39,828 nucleotides of DNA from NCBI GenBank assembly GCA_027575805.1, contig JANBPU010000152.1, positions 1 through 39,828 on the forward strand, in the 5' to 3' direction. Positions 1 through 9,957 of the stretch are shown here, in pieces (within the stretch, counting starts at the first letter, position 1; the number at the start of each line of letters is the position of its first letter). The notes under the pieces are model-generated. The model saw only the letters and a list, made by a program, of their open reading frames with translations. It was not told where the DNA came from and searched no databases. A program made the position numbers and the translations under genes. The stretch is from Mycoemilia scoparia. Its lineage: Eukaryota > Kickxellomycota > Kickxellomycetes > Kickxellales > Kickxellaceae.

Positions 1-85
1 CTAAAAGTTAAAATGGGAGGCAACTTTTGAAGGGTGAATGTTTACTAGTAAAACTTGGCATCGATTTGGATGTGATTACCCATAT
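1..85. repeat. Degraded copy of a MITE-like palindromic element
   Basis: The segment carries the family end TTTTGAAGGGTGAATG, followed by the perfect 12-bp palindrome TTTACTAGTAAA (41-52) and an interior GGATGTGATT block. It aligns in reverse orientation to the intact copy at 39401-39512. The far inverted repeat is not recognisable, so this copy is truncated or decayed. There is no coding capacity. Confidence 0.7.
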
Positions 86-736
86 ATCTTTCACGCGCTT
101 TCCAGTGGTGGGCGCTAATTATATATTTTTCGTGCATTAGTTTAGTAAATTCCATACCACCGCTATTGTTACTATTTGTTTTACTTTTTTATCAAACTTT
201 ATTTATGATTAAATAGACATTCATGCTACTTAAACAAAATAAGCTTAAATAATAAAAATATTAAACCTACCTGAACTTGTATTTCCAAACCATTCTATAA
301 ACAAATTGCGCAATAACTTTAATCTAATACGTTATCTATAATCTAATCTCATTTAGCATAAAACCTGAGTGATACATTTGACTAATTATAATATTCAAAA
401 CCAAGATACATTGAGCTAACCATATTCAACTTTCTCTAGCAATGCCAATCCTAGATTCGCACTCTATTATAGTAAATTATAAACAAAGAATTGATGACCC
501 ACTATGAATATCAACTGCTCAAACCCTCATCATCTCCTACAGTAAATTTGTAAAGTTCTGGTCATGAAGTATTTTCATTCCAACAAATTTGGAATGTTGC
601 AATAGAGTTACTAGTATGAGCATACTTTCTCATTACTACTCATTATCCCTGTTATGATTAACCCATAAATAGAGAAGCCAAAGGTTACCATTACATACTT
701 CCTCTACTTTCACTTTCCTTTACTTGTTTTCCCTGA
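86..736. other. AT-rich spacer and probable promoter of the 737 gene
   Basis: I see no gene here. A TATA-like CATAAATAG lies at about 664-672, roughly 65 bases before the ATG at 737, and the last 50 bases are C/T-rich, as in many fungal core promoters. The rest is featureless AT-rich sequence. Confidence 0.4.
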
Positions 737-1417
737 ATGGATCAGTCATCAACAGAATTGCATATTTACTTTTCTTTCCTTGATACTAAATGGTTTGAAT
801 TATACCGAGAAGCATTGAATGCTGGCATGACCGCCCTAGAGTTAAAGAATAAGTTGGCAAGCCAAAGCCCAGCCACAGAATTGTTTGGCTGGATTTACAA
901 TAACTTGCCCCGTAGTCAACGAAACATGATTATGGTGAAGGCTGAAGATCTATATAACAGACTTGCATTGGTTGTAGAACAGGAAAATACAACTACATGC
1001 AGTGTTATAGATACCCTCTTTAGTCAAATACAGAATTTGGAAATTCAGCTTTGTGCTTCCAAAGTGATGTCTGGGTTTGTAAATGATGTTCAGCCCTATA
1101 ATGATATCAATAACAGTGATAATAAAACCCCTGCTACTGTTGGTACAAGTGAAGATTATATTGGTTTAACTGAAGCCAAAATATCAAATATGTGGTCTGA
1201 ATATTTTCGACTAAGATCAGGGATGCAAAATTATCTTGACCATTGGACAAAATTTAAAGTCAACATCCAATTTGCTTTAATGACATACAATGATGGCGAA
1301 GGTGTAGAGAATTGTATTAAAGTCATTGATACGATTTTTAATGGAGCTCTAGTTTCTGCAATTAGGCCAATCAACTTGCGCTGCCAGGCGGGATTTATGT
1401 CGAATGCAATGTTTTAA
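737..1417 (+). CDS. Hypothetical protein, 226 aa, predicted helical and soluble
   Basis: An ATG-initiated single-exon frame of 226 codons follows a C/T-rich leader, and an AATAAA lies about 100 bases past the stop (1521). I do not recognise a family. The protein has no signal peptide, no membrane segment and no obvious metal ligands. It has three parts: a Trp/Phe/Tyr-rich N-terminal third (residues 1-60, containing FGWIYNNLP), a polar Asn/Asp linker near residues 115-140, and a C-terminal part that looks helical (ISNMWSEYFRLRSGMQNYLD). Codon use resembles its neighbours. The intact length, promoter-like upstream sequence and poly(A) signal argue that it is expressed. It could also be a lineage-specific gene without relatives outside the genus. 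Function unknown. Confidence 0.6.
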   Translation: MDQSSTELHIYFSFLDTKWFELYREALNAGMTALELKNKLASQSPATELFGWIYNNLPRSQRNMIMVKAEDLYNRLALVVEQENTTTCSVIDTLFSQIQNLEIQLCASKVMSGFVNDVQPYNDINNSDNKTPATVGTSEDYIGLTEAKISNMWSEYFRLRSGMQNYLDHWTKFKVNIQFALMTYNDGEGVENCIKVIDTIFNGALVSAIRPINLRCQAGFMSNAMF

Positions 1418-1520
1418 ATCGTGCATCCTCGACACTTTGAAAGCATTGGCTTTTGTTTTTTTACCCTAAACCCTTTATATATTTATATATATATGAAGTT
1501 TTCAAGTTGATTTTTTAACC

Positions 1521-1526
1521 AATAAA
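1521..1526 (+). terminator. Probable polyadenylation signal of the 737 gene
   Basis: AATAAA about 100 bases after the stop codon, in a strongly T/A-rich tail. The position is typical of a fungal 3' end. Sequence match only. Confidence 0.35.
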
Positions 1527-1602
1527 AATATACTTTATGACTGATAATAAAAATAATAAACTCTATTTAAAAGTTGATGGTTAGCTAATCAACTTTCTTG
1601 TG

Positions 1603-1603
<1 letters not shown>

Positions 1604-1638
<35 letters not shown>
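1604..1638. repeat. (CT)n microsatellite
   Basis: An uninterrupted CT dinucleotide run of about 17 units between the 3' end of the 737 gene and the convergent GT25 gene. It is followed by CCCACCCACACACAC. Confidence 0.95.
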
Positions 1639-1640
<2 letters not shown>

Positions 1641-1866
1641 ACCCACACACACTTTTTTTGTAAAAGACTGTCTTAGATAGGCTAGTCATAAGAGGATACT
1701 TGGAAATATTAATAACTTAACATTGTATCAAACCATAAATCCTTTTTATTCCCTATTCCACATGTGTCAAATTTTAACCTACTAAATCTGTTAATGAAAT
1801 TTTGAAAATACAAAAAACCTATGAACAAAAAGCTGAAGATTCCACACAACTCCGCCATAGAGTTAT

Positions 1867-2895
1867 TTATTGTGGATTAGACCCCAGACCCATGTCCACG
1901 ATTTCGTTAATACTATACAATCCCTTATACTGTGTGACATGTTCTAGAGTAGAATTAAGCGCCTTGGTAAAGAATTCACTTTTAAAGAACGACAGCTCAT
2001 CAAAATCCCTCCTTTGAGTAAACACCGAAGGATAATATGAATATCCAGATATAGCACCAGATTTTATGTAATCGCGAATCTCAAGATCAATTGGATTGTT
2101 TATATAATTTCTAAACAGGTTTGAAAGTTTACTAGCACCCCTTACTGATAAGATATAAGCATGGCCACAAGCTGGTGAACGAAGCAGACGAAGGTTGCTG
2201 AAAAAATAGTCATCATCAGCTGGTGAACTCAAAAACTCATCTGCACAGTGCCCAACGTAAATTATATCCCATCTTCTATCCCTAAGCTTGCCGCTAATAA
2301 TGTCTTGGCCCTTACGAATCATAGAGTGGACATTGGTTTGAAAGTCAATGTTGTCTTCAAGTATTAGGGCAGTTTCGTATCCTCGCTCTAACATATTTTC
2401 CCACACTTTTAGGTGAGATTTCCAGATTTCGAACTCGCGGCCACTTAGATGAGAGACTAGCCCTTTTTTTTGGAGCGCCGCGTATTCGGGATCGTTTTCG
2501 GGGTACATTCCAAAGACATACTCGACATCCAGGCCCATTAAGTCAAACATGCTCTGGGTGCGGGCCCGTTGCTCTAATCTTTCAGGGACAGTGATGGTGT
2601 ATATGTGGTCGGTGTAGAGTTTGTTTGGCGATTTGATCCTAGAAAATTGGTAGGTTCTCATCTCATCTAGATTTTTTATTGCGCTTGGCACTTTTCTGTG
2701 GTATGTTGTCGATGACATTGACTTTTTATAACAAGTCATGATGTAGAAGACTACTACTAGTCCTACTGTCAAGGAAACCTTGGGGTTCTTTGCTGACCAT
2801 TTTAACCAACCTATTGCAAGTATTGAGATCTCTGCTAGCAAGGTTGCGATACCATTTTTGGATCTCGGCTGAGTTTGCAATGATAGATATGTCAT
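1867..2895 (-). CDS. GT25-family glycosyltransferase, type II membrane protein (copy 1)
   Basis: This 342-aa protein has an N-terminal cytoplasmic stub, one membrane anchor (about residues 40-56, VSLTVGLVVVFYIMTCY) and a lumenal catalytic domain of the LPS/GT25 type. Family signs are KLYTDHIYTITVPERLEQR with FDLMGLDVEYV (sugar-nucleotide fold start), then EIWKSHLKVW and the ALILED block. GT25 enzymes transfer hexoses from UDP-sugars; the acceptor in fungi is not known to me. The anchor suggests the Golgi or ER. The usual acidic pair of the LEDD motif reads LEDN here (Asn182), while the neighbouring paralog keeps LEDD, so catalytic competence is uncertain. It begins at the first ATG. Copy 2 lies upstream on the same strand with a 462-base gap, which indicates tandem duplication. 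Confidence 0.85.
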   Translation of the reverse strand: MTYLSLQTQPRSKNGIATLLAEISILAIGWLKWSAKNPKVSLTVGLVVVFYIMTCYKKSMSSTTYHRKVPSAIKNLDEMRTYQFSRIKSPNKLYTDHIYTITVPERLEQRARTQSMFDLMGLDVEYVFGMYPENDPEYAALQKKGLVSHLSGREFEIWKSHLKVWENMLERGYETALILEDNIDFQTNVHSMIRKGQDIISGKLRDRRWDIIYVGHCADEFLSSPADDDYFFSNLRLLRSPACGHAYILSVRGASKLSNLFRNYINNPIDLEIRDYIKSGAISGYSYYPSVFTQRRDFDELSFFKSEFFTKALNSTLEHVTQYKGLYSINEIVDMGLGSNPQ

Positions 2896-3357
2896 TTTTG
2901 GCTAAAAAGTCGCTGTGATAATTATAGTAGTATAAGAATAGATGTGGATTGAAAAGGATAGAGGATGAGATAAATGACAAGGTGTTTACTCTTTATTTTG
3001 CTATCCAAAACACGGGACATGTGTACTTTGAGCCCCAGGTTTGCGTTCTGGATTTCATGTGTAAAATCAGCATGCAAAACAATCAATCGCATTTACCCTG
3101 GTCAAATTACTCGTTGCTTAACAGAAAAAGAGATGATTTGTGGTTTCAGTTCCTCATGGAATCAGAAATTGGGAACCAACCAATACCACACACACACACA
3201 CCAATCGTTTTGTTTTTATTGTAGCAATGAAGAATAGGCTAACAAGCAAGTGATGTGGTCTCGATGATAAAGCTCCAATATACAAAAGCTGGTACCATTA
3301 AATGGCTCTATCGAGCAATTTTATTCAAATATCATAGCATGTTGTAAAAGGAATTGT
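2896..3357. other. Spacer between the two GT25 genes
   Basis: This 462-base gap holds the promoter of copy 1 and the 3' end of copy 2. It contains a short CA run at about 3188-3200. I see no gene; short open frames here are not supported by codon bias or similarity. Confidence 0.4.
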
Positions 3358-4356
3358 CTATGCCAAACCCATGTCAACTATCTCATTGGCTGTATAAATA
3401 CTCTTGTACTTTTTGACGAATTCAAGCACAGAATTTTGAGGAGCCCTGAACCCCTCACCTTTAAACATATTGAACGGGTCAAAGTCTCTTCTTTGAGTAA
3501 ACAATGGTGGGGAATAGGAATACCCGGTTATTGCCCCATTTTCCACACTAGTCCGAATCTCCAAATCGATCGGCGCACTTATATTCTTGGAAAACAACTC
3601 GACGAATTTTTGAGCACCCTTCTGCGAAATAATATAAGCATGGGTACAAGCAGGATGCCCAAGCTTTCGAAGCGCTTCAAACTGCTTGGCCGCATCAATT
3701 GGAGGGCTGATAAATTCATTAGCACAGTGGCCAACAAAGATAGTATCCCACTCCCTATCCTCTATTTGGCGGTCTATAATCTCAAGCCCTTTGCGAACCA
3801 TTGAATGCACATCCATTTGGAAATCAATATCATCCTCCAGTATCAGCGCAGTTTTCAGCTTTCGCTCAATAATGTTGATCCACACTTTAAGATGTGATTG
3901 CCAGATTCCAAACTCTTTTGGAGACATTTCGAACTTTTCTTTTTTTTGCAGTTTGCTGTGTTTCAAATCACCTGTAGCACCAGCGCCATTGACGTACTCT
4001 ACATCCAAACCCATGAGGTCAAACAATGCTTGAGTACGCCCACGCAAATCAACGCTTTCTGGAAGACTTATCGCGTAGATATGGTCTGTGTATAGCTTTT
4101 CGGGCGACCGGATGGTGGAGAGTTTTTTGTGTAGCTGCTGACTCCCACTGCTGTTTGGATTTGGAGTTGGTATTTTTCGGGTGTATGTTACATGCCAATT
4201 CATGCTGAAGAATGTTATTGCCAGGACATAGACCGATATGATACCACATATTGCAATGACCCCTATCTGGGTTTTTGGTCTCTGCTTCAACCATTCATCT
4301 AGCCATTTTACATTTTTTCTGACCTTGGCAACTCGATCATTGGCAAGCTCGACCAT
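3358..4356 (-). CDS. GT25-family glycosyltransferase, type II membrane protein (copy 2)
   Basis: This 332-aa paralog of the downstream gene has the same architecture: a basic cytoplasmic tail, an anchor at about residues 31-52 (IGVIAICGIISVYVLAITFF), then the GT25 domain. Diagnostic blocks match copy 1 almost word for word: RSPEKLYTDHIYAISLPES, LFDLMGLDVEYVNG, GIWQSHLKVW, ALILEDDIDF, VGHCANEF and TQRRDFD. The LEDD acidic pair (codons at 3829-3834), expected to bind the metal-nucleotide complex in this fold, is intact. This copy is therefore the better candidate for an active enzyme. Both proteins end in NEIVDMGL, another sign of recent duplication. A Golgi location is inferred from the anchor topology. 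Donor and acceptor sugars cannot be read from the sequence. Confidence 0.88.
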   Translation of the reverse strand: MVELANDRVAKVRKNVKWLDEWLKQRPKTQIGVIAICGIISVYVLAITFFSMNWHVTYTRKIPTPNPNSSGSQQLHKKLSTIRSPEKLYTDHIYAISLPESVDLRGRTQALFDLMGLDVEYVNGAGATGDLKHSKLQKKEKFEMSPKEFGIWQSHLKVWINIIERKLKTALILEDDIDFQMDVHSMVRKGLEIIDRQIEDREWDTIFVGHCANEFISPPIDAAKQFEALRKLGHPACTHAYIISQKGAQKFVELFSKNISAPIDLEIRTSVENGAITGYSYSPPLFTQRRDFDPFNMFKGEGFRAPQNSVLEFVKKYKSIYTANEIVDMGLA

Positions 4357-4756
4357 GACGATCCACCACGCTTATAAGACTAAAAGTGGTTGTAAGATTA
4401 GCAGAGGACAGTGCAATGAAGTAAAGCTCAATGGCTAGAGATGAGAGCTGCGTCTATATACTTGGTAAAGGGGTTTATTATACATTTTCATTGGCATGTC
4501 TCGTTTTGTTTGACCACATGGATATCGTCACATTTATATTGAGATCCAAAACCATGGGTTTACTGTGTATCATACCAAACCAACTCGTCCCGTGGCTAAC
4601 AGTCTCACTTACACATACTATGCCATACGGCAGGCATTCTTTTTTTCGCCCAATACAAGGCTACTCAAATATTAATATGCCACTTCAATCAATCAAAAGG
4701 TACTAATTGTTTGGAGTGGAGCGACAACAAAAGCGAAATGTATTTAAACAATAAAT

Positions 4757-4866
4757 ATGTATGGGTAATAATTGTTGAAGGGAGAGAGTTTACTAGTGAA
4801 ACTGGACATCCATTTGGCTGCGATTAACCCTATACATATTCATCCTTCAAAGATTATCACACATAT
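4757..4866. repeat. MITE-like palindromic element, complete copy
   Basis: The left end TATGGGTAATAATTGTTGAAGG is mirrored at the right by CCTTCAAAGATTATCACACATA (imperfect inverted repeats). The interior shares TTTACTAGTGAAACTGGACA and CATTTGGCTGCGATT with the copy at 39401-39512 (reverse orientation). The right end abuts a second dispersed repeat at 4867. It has no coding capacity and so would depend on a transposase elsewhere if mobile. Confidence 0.75.
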
Positions 4867-4985
4867 CTTAACATACATAAGAAATTTTGCCATCATTAGA
4901 AACTATTATTCAAATTCATGGTATATTTTTCTGGGACTCGCCCACAGTCTTTGTGTAGTCGATTGGTAGTGGAATTTGACCTTAT
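4867..4985. repeat. Dispersed repeat R, copy 1
   Basis: About 110 bases align base for base with 30017-30130. Shared blocks are CTTAACATACAT.AGAA, TTTGCCAT.ATTA.AAA.TATTA, and CTGGGAC.C.CCCACAG followed by TTGTGT.G.(C/T)GAT. A more diverged copy is at 17262-17470. The identity of the element is unknown. Confidence 0.7.
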
Positions 4986-6984
4986 ACAGGCAAGGTCAAA
5001 GTCGCGATTGGCCAGAAAATCTCGACCAGTCTATTTTTTTAGGTTTCCATGGTCACCATTGTTTAGGTAATCGTTATGTGATGCAATTATTGATGAGGAT
5101 TGGCGGTCACAATTGATCAACTGCGGTTTTGGCATTAATGTCGTATTATCAACTAACTATTGGTTAAAACTCTTTAAAGCATTGTGCTATCACATTAATG
5201 CTTGTAGCATTAGTAGCAGTGGCGATAATAATACGCCTGGCTCCCACTAGCCCCTCCCCCTCTATTCCTAGACAAACCTCACATTATTAAAACTACTCTC
5301 CAGCTGCGTTGAGGAACTTGAGGATAAGCAAAAGCTGTTTGGTTACGAAACACCAGCCCCATCAATAATTACACACACACACGCTGTGTTGGTGTAATTT
5401 AAAATATATGCTGACAAAATAATCCATGAAAATATTTTTATCAAAAGCTAGTCATGATATATTTCCCTATATGGATCACGATTTTTAAAGGGTGTCTTTG
5501 ATGGCCAACGATTACAGGGGCAATCACAGCCAAATAGATAGCCCCATTTACTAACAAATAATCTCCTTTTTAAGATAACTACTCGTATGCCATGAGGAGA
5601 AGACCCTTTGTGCCATATGCAGCTACACAACATAAAGGCAAGAATTGTTTTACCGAACAGCTGGTATGTCACCTGACTTTGAATTTAAGCAAATGCTTGG
5701 CTAGAGTGATCTACAGGCCTATGCTGGACAACTTGTCAGCCTTGATGTCAATAATTACTACTGTATCGTAAATCATATGGTGCGGCAAATACACAAGAGC
5801 TTTTTGCACTTGGAATTGTATTTATGAAGTATTTGCATTGCTAGTTTTCTTGAAATGAAATAGTGCTCCATTACTGTAATCGGCAGTGTTGCGCGACATA
5901 AGCACAGCAATGTGGTATCGTCCAACCATTTAGTTCCACAAATCAATTCCTGTCTCTTACTTATTTATCTTGGCATGCGCGAAAGATCGGGAAATTTGTC
6001 AAAGGGATTGGGCAAAAGATCGCAAAGCGCTAATATTTCCTTGGCTTTGTGTACCCAGACACATCCATGATGAACCAAAGAATAGGAATTAGTGAGCAAT
6101 AGCTTGAGCCTTTCGGTTGCCCAAACAGAGCTGGAGTCAAATAGGTACTGCACCCGCCTTAAGGGGGGCGATCTCACATGGTATTCACCATGCCATTCAT
6201 ATTGGCTTGTGTAATAAACCTAAGGATGCACCTGCTGCTGTTAGTTAAAGATTGATTATACAAGAATAAACTTGAGATGATGTGTTACCAATTATTTGAG
6301 TGCCTAGAATGGTCCTTGGATTATTCAGCTCAATAGAATAGGTCTCTCCGATTGACTTGGTTGGCCCTGAATGGTACCGCCGATCTTCTCAGTCTCCAAA
6401 TAGCAATCCCTTCACACCTCTCTTTCTTCTTTTCTCATCCTTTTTGCTTACTCTCACAAACTATGGTGTCCTTTTAGAGTCTTCTGGGGCGCTAGCCGCG
6501 CCTATCCTCTGCGTCTTTTTGACAGAGTTTTTGTTATCTCCGTCGTCTTCTTCTCTTTTGCTGCGGACAACCTCGACTCCTTGTAGTCAATGTACCTTTC
6601 TTTTTGTTTTAGCGGACTCCATAAACCATTTAAGCAACCGCCCTTATTTTCGGAAGTATAAAGCACTTTTGCTAGGCAACATATATATTACAGTTTACAT
6701 AATCTTCACCAAATTTCTTATTAGCACTCTTCCTAAAATACCATCACTGGTATTAAATTTGGTAATAACACTAAAGACATAAAGCTCTGTCTTTTTCACC
6801 AACCACCCCACAGCCATCTCTATATCGCCTCTATATACACTTTCGTTCAATCGATTTTAAAACCCTTATTTAAATTAACACATCGAGTTCCGAGCAATAA
6901 ATCTATTACTCATACCCAACTCAACTCTAGAATTACTTCATCTCTCTTCACAAAAATCGACACGCAATAAGCCGCTAGTAAAAA
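4986..6984. other. Gene-free spacer and leader region of the LITAF-domain gene
   Basis: Apart from one decayed element copy (5471-5575), I see no gene. A 141-codon open stretch at 6357-6782 lacks any ATG and is CT-rich, so I read it as promoter and leader sequence. The last 150 bases before 6985 are A/C-rich with few G, typical of a fungal 5' leader. Confidence 0.4.
5471..5575. repeat. Decayed copy of the MITE-like element
   Basis: ATGGATCACGATTTTTAAAG matches the left end of the copy at 39732 (ATGGATCATTATTTTTGAAG). The interior GGCCAACGATTACAGGGGCAATCACAGCCAAAT matches the cores of the copies at 39401 and 39732. The right inverted repeat is strongly eroded (AAATAATCTCCTTTTT). Confidence 0.65.
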
Positions 6985-8772
6985 ATGCCAAAGAAGTACG
7001 ATCTTGTTGAGGCAAACGAGACAAATACTGACTTTTCGTCCCGCAGAAGATCAGGCGAGACTTTTAGAAACCGAATTCCCTCGCTCTCTGATTCTAGAGA
7101 CTATACAAGCAATATGGGCAACAACTATTATCCACCAGGCGTGTACAATGATAGTGGGTTTAACTCGAGTTTAAGTAACCTTAGTGCTAGTGGTGCTGCA
7201 AAATCCAATTTGATGACAACAAACAGCGCCATAGGTGGTGTTGGTGTTGGGGGTGCTCCGGCCATGGTGAACACCAACGCTGGGTTCTGGTCCGGCGGTG
7301 GGGCTGCAGTACAGCCAGGAAGTTTCCAAAATAGGGTGCCCAACTATATGGACGACGATATAGCAGAGAATGTTGGGTTTGGAACTAGCAATAACATATT
7401 GGGTGGCGACGTGGATACCAGTGTCTACCAAACTAATAACTTTTCAAACTTTGGAAGTTACAATTATCGTGAAAATAAGGGCGATTTTGGGTTTGAAAGT
7501 CTCAGTATCAGTGGCGGTGGCGGTGGGGTATCTCCATATCACCCAGCCTATCCTGTCTCTCCAAACTCATTGGTAGCCGATATGGCTATGACTACCCCCA
7601 TATCCATGCCTCCAACTATCAGCTACTCAAAACCAGATATTTCCAGCTCAGCTGGTATTACTGACTTTTACAATAGTACCCAATATCAGCAGCAGCAACA
7701 TCCACAACAACGGCCAAACCAAATAAACAAAAGCTGTCAATATACGAGCAAACAGCACAATCCGGGACTATTAGCACCAAAAGACGAAAGGAGAATTTCG
7801 CTGTCATCCTCAAACAACATTGACTATTATAGAGAATACACCCCACCATCAAAAAATACCTACTCCACCACAAGTGGGGGTATAAAGAGCAACACAATAG
7901 AAGCTGGCACCAAAAGCCTTGCTAAAAGCCGGTCGCATTCTTATAATCAAAAAGGCTCCGCTGACCCAAATAGCTGGATAACAACAGGAAAATGGGAACC
8001 TACTGAGCATGATGATGCACAAACCAACCTAACCATGCATAACCTATTAACAGACGAACCTATGGACACAACATACGCCAAATTCAATGCCGCAAACCGA
8101 CGAGTCGGTTCCAATAGATTATACGAACCTGGATCAACAGCGGCAGCATCAACATCGTATCTAAATAAATCATCTAGCCACAACAAAAAAAGCCACAGCA
8201 CAAATTTAGGAATAACATCGTCGTCGCCATCATCATCATCAGCAGCGAAAAAGAGCCATCAAAAAAGGAACAGTACCTATAAAGCCAACGATGATCTGCT
8301 GGAACTAAATGACTATGAAGTAAACAATTACCATCAAGACGAGCTTATCACCACAGAAACAGCCAATTCCAGTCTAGCGCTAATAAACACCACAACAACC
8401 AATTCATACGGCCAAAAGCAGCAACAGAAAATGCTTGCTAAGAGCAAGGTTGGTGGGCCAAATACCACCAGAACATCTTCCTACAACATGGCCGGCGCCA
8501 GCACTACAACAGTGGATGATGGCACGGCAATGCAAGACCCAAATTTGGGGTGGAATTCCCAATACATGGAATGTCCATGGTGCCATGCCAACGTCAAAAC
8601 CGAAATAAAACGCAAAATCCGCTTCAAAAGCGGTGGGTCTGCCACTTTGGTGGGTCTGGTTGCTTGGCCATTGTTTTGGGTTCCTTTGATTGTTCCGCAA
8701 CTTAAACGCCATGAGCACTATTGTCCGGCTTGTCATAGATGTATTGGAATTGGCCGCCATAAAAATTCTTGA
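6985..8772 (+). CDS. LITAF-like zinc-ribbon membrane protein with long disordered N-terminus
   Basis: This 595-aa protein starts at the first ATG after an A-rich leader. The C-terminal 70 residues fit the LITAF domain: CPWC (Cys530, Cys533), a basic stretch, a hydrophobic hairpin-like segment (LVGLVAWPLFWVPLIVP), then HYCPAC (Cys580, Cys583). In this family the two CxxC pairs bind one zinc, and the hydrophobic stretch dips into the cytoplasmic face of late endosome, lysosome or plasma membranes. The first 525 residues are low complexity (Gly, Asn, Ser, Gln and Thr tracts) with no recognisable domain. Most LITAF proteins are under about 200 aa, so this is an unusually extended member. Serines after basic residues (RSHSYNQ, KRNSTY) could be phosphorylated. 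No immediate functional partner lies nearby. Confidence 0.85.
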   Translation: MPKKYDLVEANETNTDFSSRRRSGETFRNRIPSLSDSRDYTSNMGNNYYPPGVYNDSGFNSSLSNLSASGAAKSNLMTTNSAIGGVGVGGAPAMVNTNAGFWSGGGAAVQPGSFQNRVPNYMDDDIAENVGFGTSNNILGGDVDTSVYQTNNFSNFGSYNYRENKGDFGFESLSISGGGGGVSPYHPAYPVSPNSLVADMAMTTPISMPPTISYSKPDISSSAGITDFYNSTQYQQQQHPQQRPNQINKSCQYTSKQHNPGLLAPKDERRISLSSSNNIDYYREYTPPSKNTYSTTSGGIKSNTIEAGTKSLAKSRSHSYNQKGSADPNSWITTGKWEPTEHDDAQTNLTMHNLLTDEPMDTTYAKFNAANRRVGSNRLYEPGSTAAASTSYLNKSSSHNKKSHSTNLGITSSSPSSSSAAKKSHQKRNSTYKANDDLLELNDYEVNNYHQDELITTETANSSLALINTTTTNSYGQKQQQKMLAKSKVGGPNTTRTSSYNMAGASTTTVDDGTAMQDPNLGWNSQYMECPWCHANVKTEIKRKIRFKSGGSATLVGLVAWPLFWVPLIVPQLKRHEHYCPACHRCIGIGRHKNS

Positions 8773-9092
8773 CCACTGACTAGTTCTAAATATTCCACCA
8801 CACCTCCCCCTTGTTTCTGTTTATATATACAATTGATTTCATTAATTTTTATTATATTTTCATTTAGGCAAAATCAAAACCTTTTTTAGTCATTTATTCA
8901 TACACAGTTACACTGATCTATAACTACCGGCCATATTTTGGTATTTGCTCTCTCATATTTAGTTCAATAAATTCATTGTTGTATAATAGAGAGATCCACA
9001 TATTCTACTTTACAGACTCTATAGTCTAACAAGTGTGTTGTACTGCCATCACAACTATGTGTTGGGGATAGTTTAGATATAATTATTTTAAC

Positions 9093-9188
9093 AATATGGG
9101 TGATTGTTTTTGAAGGGTTAGTCACACATTTGGTTGGGATCACAATATATTAGCAAATGGCCATCCTTCAAAAATAGCCACCCATATT
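9093..9188. repeat. MITE-like palindromic element, complete copy (96 bp)
   Basis: Left end AATATGGGTGATTGTTTTTG continues as AAGGG. The reverse complement of the right end reads AATATGGGTGGCTATTTTTG then AAGGA, so the inverted repeats are about 25 bp with three mismatches. The interior keeps TTTGGTTGGGATCACAA. This is the cleanest demonstration of the inverted-repeat structure in the window. Confidence 0.8.
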
Positions 9189-9618
9189 CACTTTTTCATT
9201 AAAACTGATTAGACTGCTGCTTAACATTGAAAGTTATAAATTCAATCTGCTGGAACCTTATACCCAATATATTATAGACATTCCATTTGTCAGCAAAAAG
9301 AAAATGAACATTCCTTTACAAATTGGAAATGTATACCACTTTCTTGTCTGCCAGTTAACTGAATTGTATAAAAGACTTTGGATATAACGGAAAGGAACAT
9401 TTTTATTGCGGCGCTTTATAACCAACCCTTATACGTATTTGTCATAATGAGGGACATTGCCCATTTTGTGAGACAACCAACAGCATTACTCTAAAATATC
9501 TGAAAATATTTATTTGTACTTGCACGCTCCTCAATGCAGCCAACAACCTGTTATGGAATTCTTGCTGATCTATATTTGGGATGGCTAACGAAGTTTCGGT
9601 GTGACAGAAAGAAAAAAA

Positions 9619-9890
9619 AATATGGGTGGTTGTTTTTGAAGGGCTATAAGCAGACAATACATATGGCAGTGTATTAACCAATTATAAAATATAGACTGGC
9701 CAAAATGTATGATGAAACTGTTGGAATATAGGCCTCATCCAACAATATACGCCCAATAAAATCCTTAAATACAACCCTGATAACCCCCCATTAGGGTGGT
9801 CACTCTTTTGGAATAGTGGTTATAGCGGTGTTCTAACAGAAACTGGTATACTAGCAAAAATTGGTCCTTCAAAAATAATAACAACAATAA
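9619..9890. repeat. Two partial MITE-like copies, or one copy split by insertion
   Basis: AATATGGGTGGTTGTTTTTG with AAGGGCT at 9619 is a left end. At 9794-9890, GTGGTTATAGCGGTG, AAACTGGTATACTAGCAAA and GGTCCTTCAAAAATAATAAC match the interior and right end. About 170 unrelated bases separate them, so this could be a split element or two fragments. Confidence 0.55.
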
Positions 9891-9933
9891 TGATCCATGT
9901 AATCTGATAGTGATGTCAGTACAAGCCACGCTG

Positions 9934-9957
9934 ACTCACTCACTCACTCACTCACTG
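9934..9957. repeat. (CTCA)n microsatellite
   Basis: About six tandem CTCA/CACT units within the spacer between the LITAF-domain gene and the first receptor gene. Confidence 0.9.

Noticed and set aside
6357..6782. 141-codon open frame before the LITAF-domain gene
   Set aside because: It begins at TTG, contains no internal ATG, is CT-rich and shows no protein character. Promoter or leader sequence is more likely.
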